Source: Larkinella sp. C7
Lineage (GTDB): Bacteria > Bacteroidota > Bacteroidia > Cytophagales > Spirosomataceae
DNA: 46,434 bases
Assembly: GCF_006149005.1 (NCBI RefSeq)
Contig: NZ_VBSL01000025.1
Location: 1 to 46,434, forward strand
Direction of reading: 5' to 3'
The translations under genes and the position numbers were made by a program. Shown one piece after another: positions 16,044 to 25,113 of the stretch. How positions within the stretch are numbered: the first letter of the stretch is position 1; each line of letters opens with the position of its first letter. The notes below the pieces were generated by a model. It was not told the origin of the DNA, made no database searches, and was given only the letters and a program-made list of their open reading frames with translations.

Positions 16044-19000
16044 ATGCGTACTAAAGTTGTCTCTCGGGTAGTGTTGGCTTTGTTGTTGGCCGGTTTTTTG
16101 ACAGCTTTTGGATGGGACCGTTCCGGATCGACCCGGCCTGTGTGGCACGGATCAGGCTGGCGGTATGCCTTCTCATCCACGGATCTGCTGGCTTCTTTTT
16201 CAAAGAAAGCCCCGGTACGCGTAGCGAAAGCCGAGGTATGGCGTCATAAAATCCATGCGCATCCGGTGGAGGTGTGGGGTTCTGCCCCGCAGCAAACGCG
16301 GTGGGTCGACAGTGTGTTCCGGAACATGACCCAGGAGCAGAAAATCGGGCAGTTCTTCATGGTAGCGACGTTCTCAAACCGGGACGAAGCGCATTATCAA
16401 TACATCGAAACATTGGTCCGTCACTATAACATTGGCGGGCTGATTTTCTTTCAGGGCGGTCCCCACCGCCAGGCGGTTTTGACCAACCGCTATCAGTCAG
16501 CCGCCAACATCCCGCTTCTCATCGGTATCGACGGTGAATGGGGCCTGGGCATGCGGCTCGACAGCACCATGGATTTCCCGAAGCAAATGACGCTGGGGGC
16601 AATTTATGATACGTCGGTAATCTACCGCATGGGCGCCGAAATTGGCCGCCAGTGCAAGCGCCTGGGCATTCACATCAACTTCGCTCCCGTTTCCGACATC
16701 AACAGCAACCCTTCCAATCCGGTTATTGGAAACCGCTCGTTCGGCGAATCGCGGGAAAATGTCGCCCTGAAAGCATCAGCGTATATGAAAGGGTTGCAAC
16801 ATACCCGCGTGATTGCTACCGCCAAACATTTCCCCGGCCACGGCGACGCCAGCAGCGACTCCCACCTCACGCTTCCGACCATTAACCGCTCCGTTACGCA
16901 ATTAAATGACATTGATCTGTATCCGTTCCGCAAACTGATTGCGGATAGTCTGATGGGCGTTGTAACGGGCCACCTGCACGTTCCGGTGGTTGATAACACC
17001 CCCCGGCTGGCGGCTACCTTATCCGAAAAAATTGTTACCGACCTCTTGAAGAAGGAGTTGGGCTTTCGAGGACTGGTCTTTACCGACGCGCTAAACATGG
17101 GCGGTATCGGCAAACTGCCCGCCGAAGAAATCAACCTGCGGGCATTGATGGCGGGGAATGACGTGTTACTCTACCCCGAAAATGTCCCCGACGCCGTTCA
17201 CCGCATTGCCGAAGCCGTCGAAAAAGGGCGGATTTCGCAGGATTTGATTGACGAAAAGGTTAAGAAAATTCTGCGAGCCAAATACTGGACGGGTTTGAAC
17301 AAATACCAGCCCATCCAACTCGAAAACCTCAGCCGCGACCTGAATTCGTCGGAGGCCCAGTTGCTCAAACAGGAGCTGTGCGAACAAGCCGTTACGCTGG
17401 TTAAAAATACGAATAACGTCCTGCCGGTTCATTCACTCGATACGGTGCGGATGGCGTCGATCTCGATCGGTACCGACTATGGCAACGCGTTCCAGAAAAT
17501 GCTGGGACGGTATGCCCCTTTCAAGCAGATTACCTACGGCGAAAAACCGTCGGGCGATCACAATGTCGAGGAAATGCTGACCCAGGTGGGCGATGCCAAT
17601 CTGGTGGTAGTCAGTTTCCACCGGATGAGTCCGTCGGCCAAGTGGAACTACGGCGTCACCAACGCATCCCTGAATCTGATTAGCCGGTTGAAGCAAAAAG
17701 GCGTTCGGGTGGTGGTATGCGCTTTTGGGCCAGCCTATGCCCTTCGCCCGTTCATCGGTACGGAAGCCGATGCGGTTTTGTGTGCGTACGAAGACGGCGA
17801 AGAAATGCAGCGCGTAGTTCCCCAGATCATTTTTGGGGCAGTTCCGGCCAAAGGTGTGATGCCGGTCACCATCGGCGAATGGCGCATCGGCAACGGTTTG
17901 CTGACCGCACCCAGCCAACGGCTGGCCTACAGCCTGCCCGAAAGTGTCGGCATGCGTTCCGGGCAATTGCGGCACATTGAAACCGTCGTTCAGAAAGCCA
18001 TCCGCGACCGGGCCTTCCCCGGCTGTCAGGTGCTTGTAGCGCGCAAAGGCAAGGTGGTTTTTGATAAAAGCTTCGGTACGCTGGCCTACAACAATGCCGA
18101 GCGCGTAACCGACGAAACCTTATACGATCTGGCTTCGCTCACGAAGGTACTGGCGACCCTCCAGGCGGTGATGCTGCTGAATGAGCGCGGAGCCATCGAC
18201 CTGAACCAGAAAGTGGCGTATTATCTGCCCGAATTTCAGAACAACAGCAAACGCAACATGACCGTCAGCGACGTGTTGCTGCACCAAACCGGTTTGCCAG
18301 CGGGTTTGTCGCGGGCCATCGAACGGTCGAAGGCACCGGGCATGTCGAGTTTCCGCTCTACCCGCGACACGCTCTATTCGCTGCAGGTGGGTCCGAACCT
18401 GTTTGCGCCCCCCGCCCTGCGCGATTCGATCTGGCAATGGATTGTTCGAACCCCCCTGACCAACCGCGTCGATGAAAGCGGGCGTTACAATTATCTTTAC
18501 AGTGATTTGAGTTTTGTGATCCTGCAAAAGCTGGTCGAGCGGGTTACCCAACAACCGCTGGATGGTTTTCTGGATTTAAACCTATACAAACCCCTGGGCA
18601 TTTCAACGCTCTGTTTCAATCCGCTCCAGTGCCACCCGAATTGCCGGATTGCGCCCACCGAGCAGGATACGTATTTCCGCAACTCCCTGCTGCAAGGCAC
18701 GGTTCACGACCAACTCGCGGCTTTGCAGGGCGGTTTGTCGGGCCATGCCGGGCTCTTTGGCGATGCCAACGATATTGCCAAAATCCTGCAAATGAACCTG
18801 CAAAGAGGCAATTACGGCGGAAAGCGGTTTTTGATGCCCGGCACCGTACCGCTTTTTGTCAAAACGCAAAGCGATCGCAGCCACCGCGTGCTGGGCTGGG
18901 ACAAGCCCGAAGTCGATGGCAACAGTGTGTATCATGCCACGCAGGTGTCGCCCCGCTCTTTTGGCCATACGGGCTTTACCGGAAATGTGGTCTGGGTAGA

Positions 19001-19124
19001 TCCGGACTACGACCTTGTCTTCATTTTTCTATCCAATCGCGTCAACCCCAGCGCAGGCAATACCCTGATCAATACCCAAAAAATTCGCCGACAAATTCAC
19101 GAGATTATTTATCAGTCGATGTAA
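16044..19124 (+). CDS. exported GH3 (NagZ-like) glycosidase fused to a beta-lactamase-fold serine hydrolase
   Basis: This 1026-aa protein has a signal sequence, a GH3 N-terminal barrel (about 90-420), a GH3 C-terminal-like region (to about 610) and a class C beta-lactamase/transpeptidase-type domain (about 630-1020). The barrel has the NagZ signature KHFPGHGD then DSH (261-274; H274 the likely acid/base) and nucleophile D348 in FTDALNMGG, pointing to beta-N-acetylglucosaminidase action on peptidoglycan fragments. The second half has S698-L-T-K701, Y819-S-D and H975-T-G, matching the SxxK, YxN and K/HTG motifs of active serine hydrolases. Fusions of this type occur in Bacteroidota. One polypeptide could cut the sugar and act on the peptide or an ester of the same muropeptide; that link is inferred. 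Confidence 0.93.
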   Translation: MRTKVVSRVVLALLLAGFLTAFGWDRSGSTRPVWHGSGWRYAFSSTDLLASFSKKAPVRVAKAEVWRHKIHAHPVEVWGSAPQQTRWVDSVFRNMTQEQKIGQFFMVATFSNRDEAHYQYIETLVRHYNIGGLIFFQGGPHRQAVLTNRYQSAANIPLLIGIDGEWGLGMRLDSTMDFPKQMTLGAIYDTSVIYRMGAEIGRQCKRLGIHINFAPVSDINSNPSNPVIGNRSFGESRENVALKASAYMKGLQHTRVIATAKHFPGHGDASSDSHLTLPTINRSVTQLNDIDLYPFRKLIADSLMGVVTGHLHVPVVDNTPRLAATLSEKIVTDLLKKELGFRGLVFTDALNMGGIGKLPAEEINLRALMAGNDVLLYPENVPDAVHRIAEAVEKGRISQDLIDEKVKKILRAKYWTGLNKYQPIQLENLSRDLNSSEAQLLKQELCEQAVTLVKNTNNVLPVHSLDTVRMASISIGTDYGNAFQKMLGRYAPFKQITYGEKPSGDHNVEEMLTQVGDANLVVVSFHRMSPSAKWNYGVTNASLNLISRLKQKGVRVVVCAFGPAYALRPFIGTEADAVLCAYEDGEEMQRVVPQIIFGAVPAKGVMPVTIGEWRIGNGLLTAPSQRLAYSLPESVGMRSGQLRHIETVVQKAIRDRAFPGCQVLVARKGKVVFDKSFGTLAYNNAERVTDETLYDLASLTKVLATLQAVMLLNERGAIDLNQKVAYYLPEFQNNSKRNMTVSDVLLHQTGLPAGLSRAIERSKAPGMSSFRSTRDTLYSLQVGPNLFAPPALRDSIWQWIVRTPLTNRVDESGRYNYLYSDLSFVILQKLVERVTQQPLDGFLDLNLYKPLGISTLCFNPLQCHPNCRIAPTEQDTYFRNSLLQGTVHDQLAALQGGLSGHAGLFGDANDIAKILQMNLQRGNYGGKRFLMPGTVPLFVKTQSDRSHRVLGWDKPEVDGNSVYHATQVSPRSFGHTGFTGNVVWVDPDYDLVFIFLSNRVNPSAGNTLINTQKIRRQIHEIIYQSM

Positions 19125-19195
19125 TTTGCTGGGGGTTGTGACCAGATGGCAATCAGAGTCTTTGCCTGAATAGCGATCTTGTCTGGAAAATCTTC

Positions 19196-19203
19196 TATTT
19201 TTG
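19196..19203 (+). promoter_or_regulatory. candidate -7 element for the Ig_7-array protein
   Basis: TATTTTTG is an exact TAnnTTTG match, giving a leader of about 20-30 nt. No -33 TTG at the usual distance. Confidence 0.4.
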
Positions 19204-19231
19204 AAGTATTATATCCTCTTTATCTGCACTT

Positions 19232-22200
19232 ATGAAAAAAAATATACTTCTTAAAGCATATTGGATGTTGGTTGTGGTGATTGGCGGCTTTACTACACTT
19301 CATGCCCAAACCATTACAACGGGGACGATTAGCCCAACTTCAATTTGCCCAGGCTCTCAGGTAGACGTCGCTTTTACGCGCACGGGTACTTTTGCTGCCA
19401 ATATCGGTTTTAAGGTCCAACTATCAACTGGGGGTGAATACAGTGAAATTCCGACCGCTGGAACTACTTCACCTTTAAAAGCCACTATACCATCTGCTAC
19501 ACCCGCAGGCACGACCTACAAAATGCGGGTTGTTGCTGTAAATACCACCACAAACTCAGTAACTGTCACGGGAACACCGAGTGCGACGGCGTTTGCGGTG
19601 AAAAGCAAACCGGCTCCACCAACCGGCGATGCAGTTCAATATGAGTGCCAGAGAGTAGCTGGAACAATTGATGTGACATTTGATTTTTTTGTTAAAGGGG
19701 AGCCTAATGCTAAAATAAAAGTTTACGATGAGAGCGGGAATGAGATAGGTATTGAGTCTTCTACTATGAATGGAAACACTTATTCAATAAGTGTACCTGG
19801 CAATTCGGGTTCAGGACCTGTTCCCACATACGAAAAAAAATATAGCATAACACAAATTGTAGGTGACTGCGAAAGTGACAAATTTCCAATTACACTTGTA
19901 GTAAGATCTAGATACAGTACAGGCCCAAGCCCAACTAATTCTACTAATACTGCACCTTACATTGGTTCGTTACAATACTGCCAAGGCGATTCTGCACTTC
20001 CTCTCAATATCAATGGCCATAGTTCCCCTCCAGCCGGTTTCAAAGTTGGCTATTCCATTGAAGGTGTAGCAAATAGTGACACATTTATTCCTCCAGTACC
20101 TAATACCAAAGTGTCAGGTACTACAACTTATTTGCTGTATTACGCACCTATAAATCCTGATGCTGGGTGTCGTAGTTCACCAACTTATGATTCTCGCTTA
20201 GTTGTCACGGTCAGCCCTCGTCCCGCAAAGCCTGTAGTTGCAAATACCGCCGTTACCTATTGCCAAAATCAAACGGCTACAGCATTAACCGCAACCGGAC
20301 AAAACCTCAAGTGGTACAATGCAGCAACGGGTGGTAATGTAGTTCCCAGTACCCCAGATACAAAAACAGCGGGGACATTCAAATATTACGTCAGCCAGAC
20401 GACAACTGGCTGCGAAAGTGAGCGGACAGAGATTACGGTAGAAGTAAAACCAACCGCACCCGCTCCCACGGTTGCACCCGTCAATTATTGCGCCGGAGGT
20501 CAGGCCGTTCCTCTTACAGCCATTGCCACTAGTGGAGGAACCCTTCAATGGTACGGTTTGGATGGCAGCAAACTGGCCGCACCGCCAACACCGGTTACCA
20601 CTGCAACCGGCGTTACGTCATACTCCGTCAGCCAGACCGTTGGTACCAGTTGCGAAAGCCCAAAGGCAATCATTCTGGTCACTGTTAACCAAATACCTTC
20701 AGCCCCTACTGCCACCACTGCTGTCGCTTACTGCCAAAACGCACAAGCTATTGCCTTGAATGCTACGGGTCAGAATCTAAAATGGTATGAGGTTTCCACA
20801 GCAGGCACAAGCGCAGCTTCCATCACACCAGACACAAAAGTAACCGGCACAAAAACCTATTATGTTAGTCAAACAGTCAATGGCTGTGAAGGCCCAAGAA
20901 CAGCCATTATTGTGAACGTGAATCCATTGCCCGCCCCTCCAACTGGTACACAAACAACTTTATCATACTGTCAGGGCGAAAACATTCCTGTTTTATCGGC
21001 TACGGCTGTCACTGGTGGAACGCTGCTTTGGAGCGGTCCTGGTGTTACAAACGCAACCGTAGCTCCTAAGCCGAGTTCTACATCGGCGGGCACCTTCGAA
21101 TATACAGTCAGTCAGCGAATAAATGGTTGTGAAAGTGAGCCTGTAAAAATCACGATTACCGTTAAATCCAAACCCGAGCTTCCTGGCACCAAAGCGGTAA
21201 TCGCGTGTTTAAACACACCGGTTTCACCATTGGATCAGAATGTAACGAAAGATCCTACGGCCACCCTTACCTGGTATACGTCCACAACCGGTGTATCAGG
21301 TGTAACAGCCGTACCGACTCCACCCACCAGCAGCACCGGTACAATTAGTTATTACATCACTCAAACCGTCAATGGCTGTACAAGTGACCGTGCAAAATTA
21401 GATTTTACGGTTAATCCTTTGCCAGGAAAACCGACCATAACGCCTGTGGGTCCATACTGTCAGGGCGAGAGTGCTCCCGCTTTAAAAGCGGTCGGTACGG
21501 CCATCAAGTGGTACGATTCAAAAGGCGCAGTGAATACCGCACCCACCCCATCGACAGATCAACCCGGAACACAAATCTACTTAGCTTCGCAAACCGTAAA
21601 CACCTGTGAAGGCCCCCGAGATTCAGTTGTGATTACGGTAAAGAGAAAACCGGGTAAGCCTGGTGTAACCAACCCCGCCGTTGAGTTTTGCCAAAATACG
21701 AAAGCTCCCGAATTATCCGCAACGCCAGAAGCCAGCGCCAAGCTAAACTGGTTCAATTTTAATGGAGCGTCTTCTGCTACTATACCAGTGATCCCGAATT
21801 CAAATGCCACGAGTTATACTTTTCGTGTTAGCCAGACGCTGGATGGATGCACCAGTGATCAAACAGAAATCAAAGTAACTGTCAACCCGACGCCGGTGGC
21901 TCCTACAGTGACGATTGATCGGCCAGTAGTATGCCAGAAAGAGGCTGCCGTTCCTCTAAAAGCAAATGGGGAAGGCCTTAAATGGTATGCTAGTGACTCG
22001 ACCACAGTCGTGCCTAATGCGACTCAAAGTACCGATAATGCTGGCACCTTCGTTTATTTTGTCAGCCAAACGCTTAAAGCCTGCGAAGGCCCAAAAACTA
22101 AAACGCAGATTCGCGTCAAACCGCTTCCTGGTGCACCGACCATTGCAACGAATAAAGAGGTCTGTCAGGATGCCCCGATAGAAACCTTACAAGCAGGTGG

Positions 22201-23686
22201 CCAGAACATCAAGTGGTTCGATATAGATAACAACCCTCTTGGAGATGCGCCAAAACCATCAACTAACGTTGAACAAGGAGTTACGTATATCTATAAGACC
22301 ACCCAAACAGTAGATGGTTGCGAAAGCGACAAACTAACCGTCAATTATAAAGTCAACGTCACGCCCAAACCAACGGTCGTGACGCCGGTTATTTACTGCC
22401 AGAACGCCACTGCCAAACCGCTGGAAGCGACGGGAACGAATCTGAAGTGGATCAATCCTTACGGCGGAGAAACCACCACCACACCGGTTCCTCCGACCAC
22501 CAATATTTCGACCAAACCCGAAGGTGACTCCTATTTTGTGACGCAAACCGGTGCCAATGGCTGCGAAAGCCGGAAGTCCGAAATCAAACTGATTGTCAAC
22601 GCCCCACCCACCGCCAAAATTGAAGGCACGACGACGGTCAACCTGGGCAATACGGTCCCGGTGACAATCTCATTCACCAGCGTTCCGCCGTTTAGCTATA
22701 CGCTGTCGGACGGCACCAGCGGCACATCGACAACCATGCAAAAGGAAATCACTCTGTTGCCGACGAGTAAAACCACCATCTACCGGGTCACCAACATCAC
22801 CAATTCCTGCGGAGCCGGAACGCCTGTCGGAACGTTTACGGTCAACGCCGTCGTCCCGACCGTTACGACCAGCCCGTTGTCGGTCACCACCATATGTGTC
22901 GGTACGCAAATTCAGGTTCCTTTCACCGCTGTCGGTCCATTTACCGCCGGGAATACATTCCGGGTCGAGATGGCCCCCGTTGCGGATACGGCTTTTATCA
23001 ACAAAACGGAGATTCTGACCGGAGCCCTGCAAAGCCCGATTACGGCCCCCATTCCGACCACACTGGCGCAGGGCTTGTACCGGATTCGAGTTACGGCGAC
23101 CAACCCGCAGGTGCCGGTGCCGGGCAGTAGCAGTCCAACCATTCTGAACATCCGCGCCCTGCCAACCGTTACGCTGACGGGCTCGAAAGACATTTATGAC
23201 AACGAAGGCACCCCGCTTTCCTTTGCCCTGACGGGCGACGGTCCCTGGACCTTTGCGTATTCCGACAGCCTGAAAACGACCCAAATTACAACCAGCACCA
23301 ACCCGCATCTGATTACGGTAACGCCGGTCAAATCGACGACGTACAAAGCGGTTTCAGTATCGAACGGTTGTGGCAATGGTACGGCGACGGGAACGGCCAT
23401 TGTGCGGGTGCTGCCCGTGCTGGGTCTGGAGCCGGACCCGCTCATCACCGACGTCAAGGTGTTCCCGGTTCCGACCGAAACCATCCTGACCATCGACATC
23501 GACCTGCCCCTGCAAAAAGACCCCGCGAAACTTCAGTTGTCCGACGAAACCGGCCGCGTTTCCAAACAACTCACGACCCGGCAACGCCAAACCAAACTGG
23601 ATTTGAGCCAGCAGGCGGCCGGCACCTATTTCCTGCAAATCCAGATTGGCAACCGGACCACGGTTCGGAAAATTATGAAACAGTAA
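19232..23686 (+). CDS. giant T9SS surface protein with about 12 Ig_7-like modules
   Basis: This 1484-aa protein has a signal peptide (cut near HAQT, residue 26), an N-terminal beta domain (27-130), then about 12 modules of 75-90 residues, each opening with a Cys-Gln motif (YCQNQTATALTATGQNLKWY-like) and closing with a second Cys (VNGCES-like). This is the pattern of the Ig_7 (CHU_C-associated) domain, with one disulfide per module. A domain similar to the first (SPLSVTTICVGTQIQVPF, near 1220) recurs near the end. The last 75 residues (VKVFPVP ... KIMKQ) are a T9SS type A sorting domain, so the protein should reach the cell surface. No catalytic domain is seen; an adhesin or stalk is the best guess. 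DNA in about 19640-20200 looks more AT-rich than the 3' half. Confidence 0.9.
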   Translation: MKKNILLKAYWMLVVVIGGFTTLHAQTITTGTISPTSICPGSQVDVAFTRTGTFAANIGFKVQLSTGGEYSEIPTAGTTSPLKATIPSATPAGTTYKMRVVAVNTTTNSVTVTGTPSATAFAVKSKPAPPTGDAVQYECQRVAGTIDVTFDFFVKGEPNAKIKVYDESGNEIGIESSTMNGNTYSISVPGNSGSGPVPTYEKKYSITQIVGDCESDKFPITLVVRSRYSTGPSPTNSTNTAPYIGSLQYCQGDSALPLNINGHSSPPAGFKVGYSIEGVANSDTFIPPVPNTKVSGTTTYLLYYAPINPDAGCRSSPTYDSRLVVTVSPRPAKPVVANTAVTYCQNQTATALTATGQNLKWYNAATGGNVVPSTPDTKTAGTFKYYVSQTTTGCESERTEITVEVKPTAPAPTVAPVNYCAGGQAVPLTAIATSGGTLQWYGLDGSKLAAPPTPVTTATGVTSYSVSQTVGTSCESPKAIILVTVNQIPSAPTATTAVAYCQNAQAIALNATGQNLKWYEVSTAGTSAASITPDTKVTGTKTYYVSQTVNGCEGPRTAIIVNVNPLPAPPTGTQTTLSYCQGENIPVLSATAVTGGTLLWSGPGVTNATVAPKPSSTSAGTFEYTVSQRINGCESEPVKITITVKSKPELPGTKAVIACLNTPVSPLDQNVTKDPTATLTWYTSTTGVSGVTAVPTPPTSSTGTISYYITQTVNGCTSDRAKLDFTVNPLPGKPTITPVGPYCQGESAPALKAVGTAIKWYDSKGAVNTAPTPSTDQPGTQIYLASQTVNTCEGPRDSVVITVKRKPGKPGVTNPAVEFCQNTKAPELSATPEASAKLNWFNFNGASSATIPVIPNSNATSYTFRVSQTLDGCTSDQTEIKVTVNPTPVAPTVTIDRPVVCQKEAAVPLKANGEGLKWYASDSTTVVPNATQSTDNAGTFVYFVSQTLKACEGPKTKTQIRVKPLPGAPTIATNKEVCQDAPIETLQAGGQNIKWFDIDNNPLGDAPKPSTNVEQGVTYIYKTTQTVDGCESDKLTVNYKVNVTPKPTVVTPVIYCQNATAKPLEATGTNLKWINPYGGETTTTPVPPTTNISTKPEGDSYFVTQTGANGCESRKSEIKLIVNAPPTAKIEGTTTVNLGNTVPVTISFTSVPPFSYTLSDGTSGTSTTMQKEITLLPTSKTTIYRVTNITNSCGAGTPVGTFTVNAVVPTVTTSPLSVTTICVGTQIQVPFTAVGPFTAGNTFRVEMAPVADTAFINKTEILTGALQSPITAPIPTTLAQGLYRIRVTATNPQVPVPGSSSPTILNIRALPTVTLTGSKDIYDNEGTPLSFALTGDGPWTFAYSDSLKTTQITTSTNPHLITVTPVKSTTYKAVSVSNGCGNGTATGTAIVRVLPVLGLEPDPLITDVKVFPVPTETILTIDIDLPLQKDPAKLQLSDETGRVSKQLTTRQRQTKLDLSQQAAGTYFLQIQIGNRTTVRKIMKQ

Positions 23687-23690
23687 CTTT

Positions 23691-23718
23691 TGGTCAGGCT
23701 ACCTCCGTAGCCTGACCA
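23691..23718. terminator. hairpin after the Ig_7-array gene
   Basis: A perfect 12-bp stem (23691-23702 with 23707-23718) with a 4-nt loop CTCC, 4 bp past the stop codon. There is no T-run after it on the plus strand, so termination may be partial and tadA may be read through. Confidence 0.65.
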
Positions 23719-23733
23719 GAAACGTTCCGGCGG

Positions 23734-24171
23734 ATGTTCAACGACGCGTATTTCATGGGAATGGCCCTTCAACAGGCGGAATACGCCTTTGAAGAAGGCG
23801 AAATTCCCGTCGGGGCCGTCGTCGTGTGCCGAAACCGGGTTATTGCCAAGGCCTATAACCAGACCGAACGGCTGACCGACGTAACGGCCCACGCCGAACT
23901 GCTCGCCCTGACGTCGGCCGAACAATTTCTGGGTTCTAAATACCTGACCGATTGCATCTTGTATGTAACCCTGGAACCATGTCCGATGTGTGCAGGGGCG
24001 TTGTTCTGGGCGCAAATCGGGCGCATCGTTATTGGCGCTCCCGATCCCAAAAGAGGATATTCAAACGTAAAACCGTCACTGCTTCACCCCAAAACCCGGC
24101 TTACAACGGGCATTTTGGCCGACGAAAGTATGCACTTGCTGAGTAACTTTTTTCGAGGCTTACGAACATAA
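23734..24171 (+). CDS. tadA: tRNA-specific adenosine deaminase
   Basis: A 145-aa cytidine deaminase-fold enzyme that converts adenosine 34 of tRNA-Arg(ACG) to inosine. The zinc site is intact: H53-A-E55 (VTAHAELLAL) with catalytic E55, and P82-C83-P-M-C86 for the two Cys ligands. GEIPVGAVVV at 22-31 is the family N-terminal motif. Length is typical. The start is the first ATG after the hairpin at 23691-23718; the in-frame ATG at 23755 would remove the conserved N-terminal helix. It lies 68 bp upstream of the superoxide dismutase and could share transcription with it. Confidence 0.95.
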   Translation: MFNDAYFMGMALQQAEYAFEEGEIPVGAVVVCRNRVIAKAYNQTERLTDVTAHAELLALTSAEQFLGSKYLTDCILYVTLEPCPMCAGALFWAQIGRIVIGAPDPKRGYSNVKPSLLHPKTRLTTGILADESMHLLSNFFRGLRT

Positions 24172-24238
24172 ATGAAAAAGTCGCTGTTATCGCGTTTGAC
24201 AACTTTCATGTATGTCTAACCTTATAACAAATCATAAT

Positions 24239-24847
24239 ATGGCTTTTGAATTAGCTCCCCTGCCTTATCCGAGCAATGCGCTGGAACCCAACATCGACCA
24301 ACAGACGATGGAAATTCACCACGGCAAGCACCACAATGCGTATGTGACCAACCTCAACAATGCGGTGAAAGGCACCGAATTGGAAGGCAAGTCGATCGAA
24401 GAACTGGTCGCCGATATCAGCAAATATCCGGTGGCAGTTCGGAATAATGGTGGAGGCCATTGGAATCATACGTTTTTCTGGGGCATTCTGTCGCCCGACG
24501 GCGGTGGTGAACCTACCGGCAAACTGGCCGAGGCCATTACGCAGAAATTCGGTTCATTTGATGCGTTCAAAGAAGAATTTACCAAAGCCGCAACCACGCG
24601 TTTCGGTTCAGGATGGGCGTGGCTGATCGTTACGGCCGACGGTGAACTGGCCGTGACGTCAACCCCGAATCAGGATAACCCGCTGATGGACATCGCCGAA
24701 GTAAAAGGCACGCCCATCCTCGGTCTGGACGTTTGGGAGCATGCCTATTACCTGAAATACCAGAACAAACGTCCCGACTACATTGCCGCCTGGTGGAACC
24801 TTGTCGACTGGAAAGGTGCCGACGACCGGTATACGAAAGCGGTTTAA
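24239..24847 (+). CDS. sodA: iron/manganese superoxide dismutase
   Basis: This 202-aa enzyme dismutates superoxide in the cytoplasm. It begins [17 protein letters not shown] and carries the metal ligands in the expected places: the first His of EIHHGKHH, the second in NHTFFW, Asp and His in [14 protein letters not shown]. The [11 protein letters not shown] and NNG context is that of Mn or cambialistic enzymes, but metal choice cannot be fixed from sequence. An in-frame ATG nine codons upstream (24212) is possible; 24239 matches the family N-terminus exactly. The stop codon TAA forms the first bases of a 36-bp inverted-repeat arm. Symbol sodA is assigned by family only. Confidence 0.94.
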   Translation: MAFELAPLPYPSNALEPNIDQQTMEIHHGKHHNAYVTNLNNAVKGTELEGKSIEELVADISKYPVAVRNNGGGHWNHTFFWGILSPDGGGEPTGKLAEAITQKFGSFDAFKEEFTKAATTRFGSGWAWLIVTADGELAVTSTPNQDNPLMDIAEVKGTPILGLDVWEHAYYLKYQNKRPDYIAAWWNLVDWKGADDRYTKAV

Positions 24848-24939
24848 TAAAAAACAATGAATGGTGAATGATGGCCGATGGATCGCGTTTGCGAATAAAT
24901 TTTCATCGCTCATCATTCTTCATTCATCATTTTTTATTA
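24845..24939. repeat. intergenic inverted repeat between sod and tRNA-His
   Basis: Arms 24845-24880 and 24904-24939 match at 30 of 36 positions around a 23-nt loop. The arm is rich in ATGA/GATG words with a rough 7-bp rhythm. Its left end is the sod stop codon and its right end runs into the -7 element of the tRNA. Confidence 0.8.
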
Positions 24940-24945
24940 CTTTTG
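24938..24945 (+). promoter_or_regulatory. -7 element for tRNA-His
   Basis: TACTTTTG is an exact TAnnTTTG match placed so that transcription starts about 5 bp before the tRNA. Its first two bases are part of the palindrome arm. Confidence 0.5.
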
Positions 24946-24956
24946 CGTCATAATAC

Positions 24957-25031
24957 GGAGGATGTAGCTCAGTTGGTTAGAGCGCCAGATTGTGGTTCTG
25001 GAGGTCGCGGGTTCGAGACCCGTCTTTCTCC
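24957..25031 (+). tRNA. tRNA-His (GTG)
   Basis: A full cloverleaf can be folded: acceptor 24958-24964 with 25024-25030, D arm AGCTC...GAGC, anticodon stem CCAGA/TCTGG around loop TTGTGGT with anticodon GTG, and T arm GCGGG-TTCGAGA-CCCGT. The extra G at 24957 (G-1) faces C73 at 25031, the identity element of histidine tRNAs. One acceptor pair is a U6-U67 mismatch. CCA is not encoded. A terminator follows directly. Confidence 0.95.
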
Positions 25032-25039
25032 CTCCTGAT

Positions 25040-25066
25040 GGCCCTGTTTTTGACAGGGCCTTTTTT
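25040..25066 (+). terminator. rho-independent terminator after tRNA-His
   Basis: Perfect 8-bp stem GGCCCTGT/ACAGGGCC (25040-25047, 25053-25060), loop TTTTG, six T. It separates the tRNA from the carotenoid gene. Confidence 0.9.
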
Positions 25067-25113
25067 ACGCCTTTTCGCTTCGTTTTTTGACCCTTTCACC
25101 CAGCAACTCCGTC

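Noticed and set aside
24212-24238. Nine-codon upstream extension of superoxide dismutase
   Set aside because: The family begins at [10 protein letters not shown]; the extension has no conserved residues.
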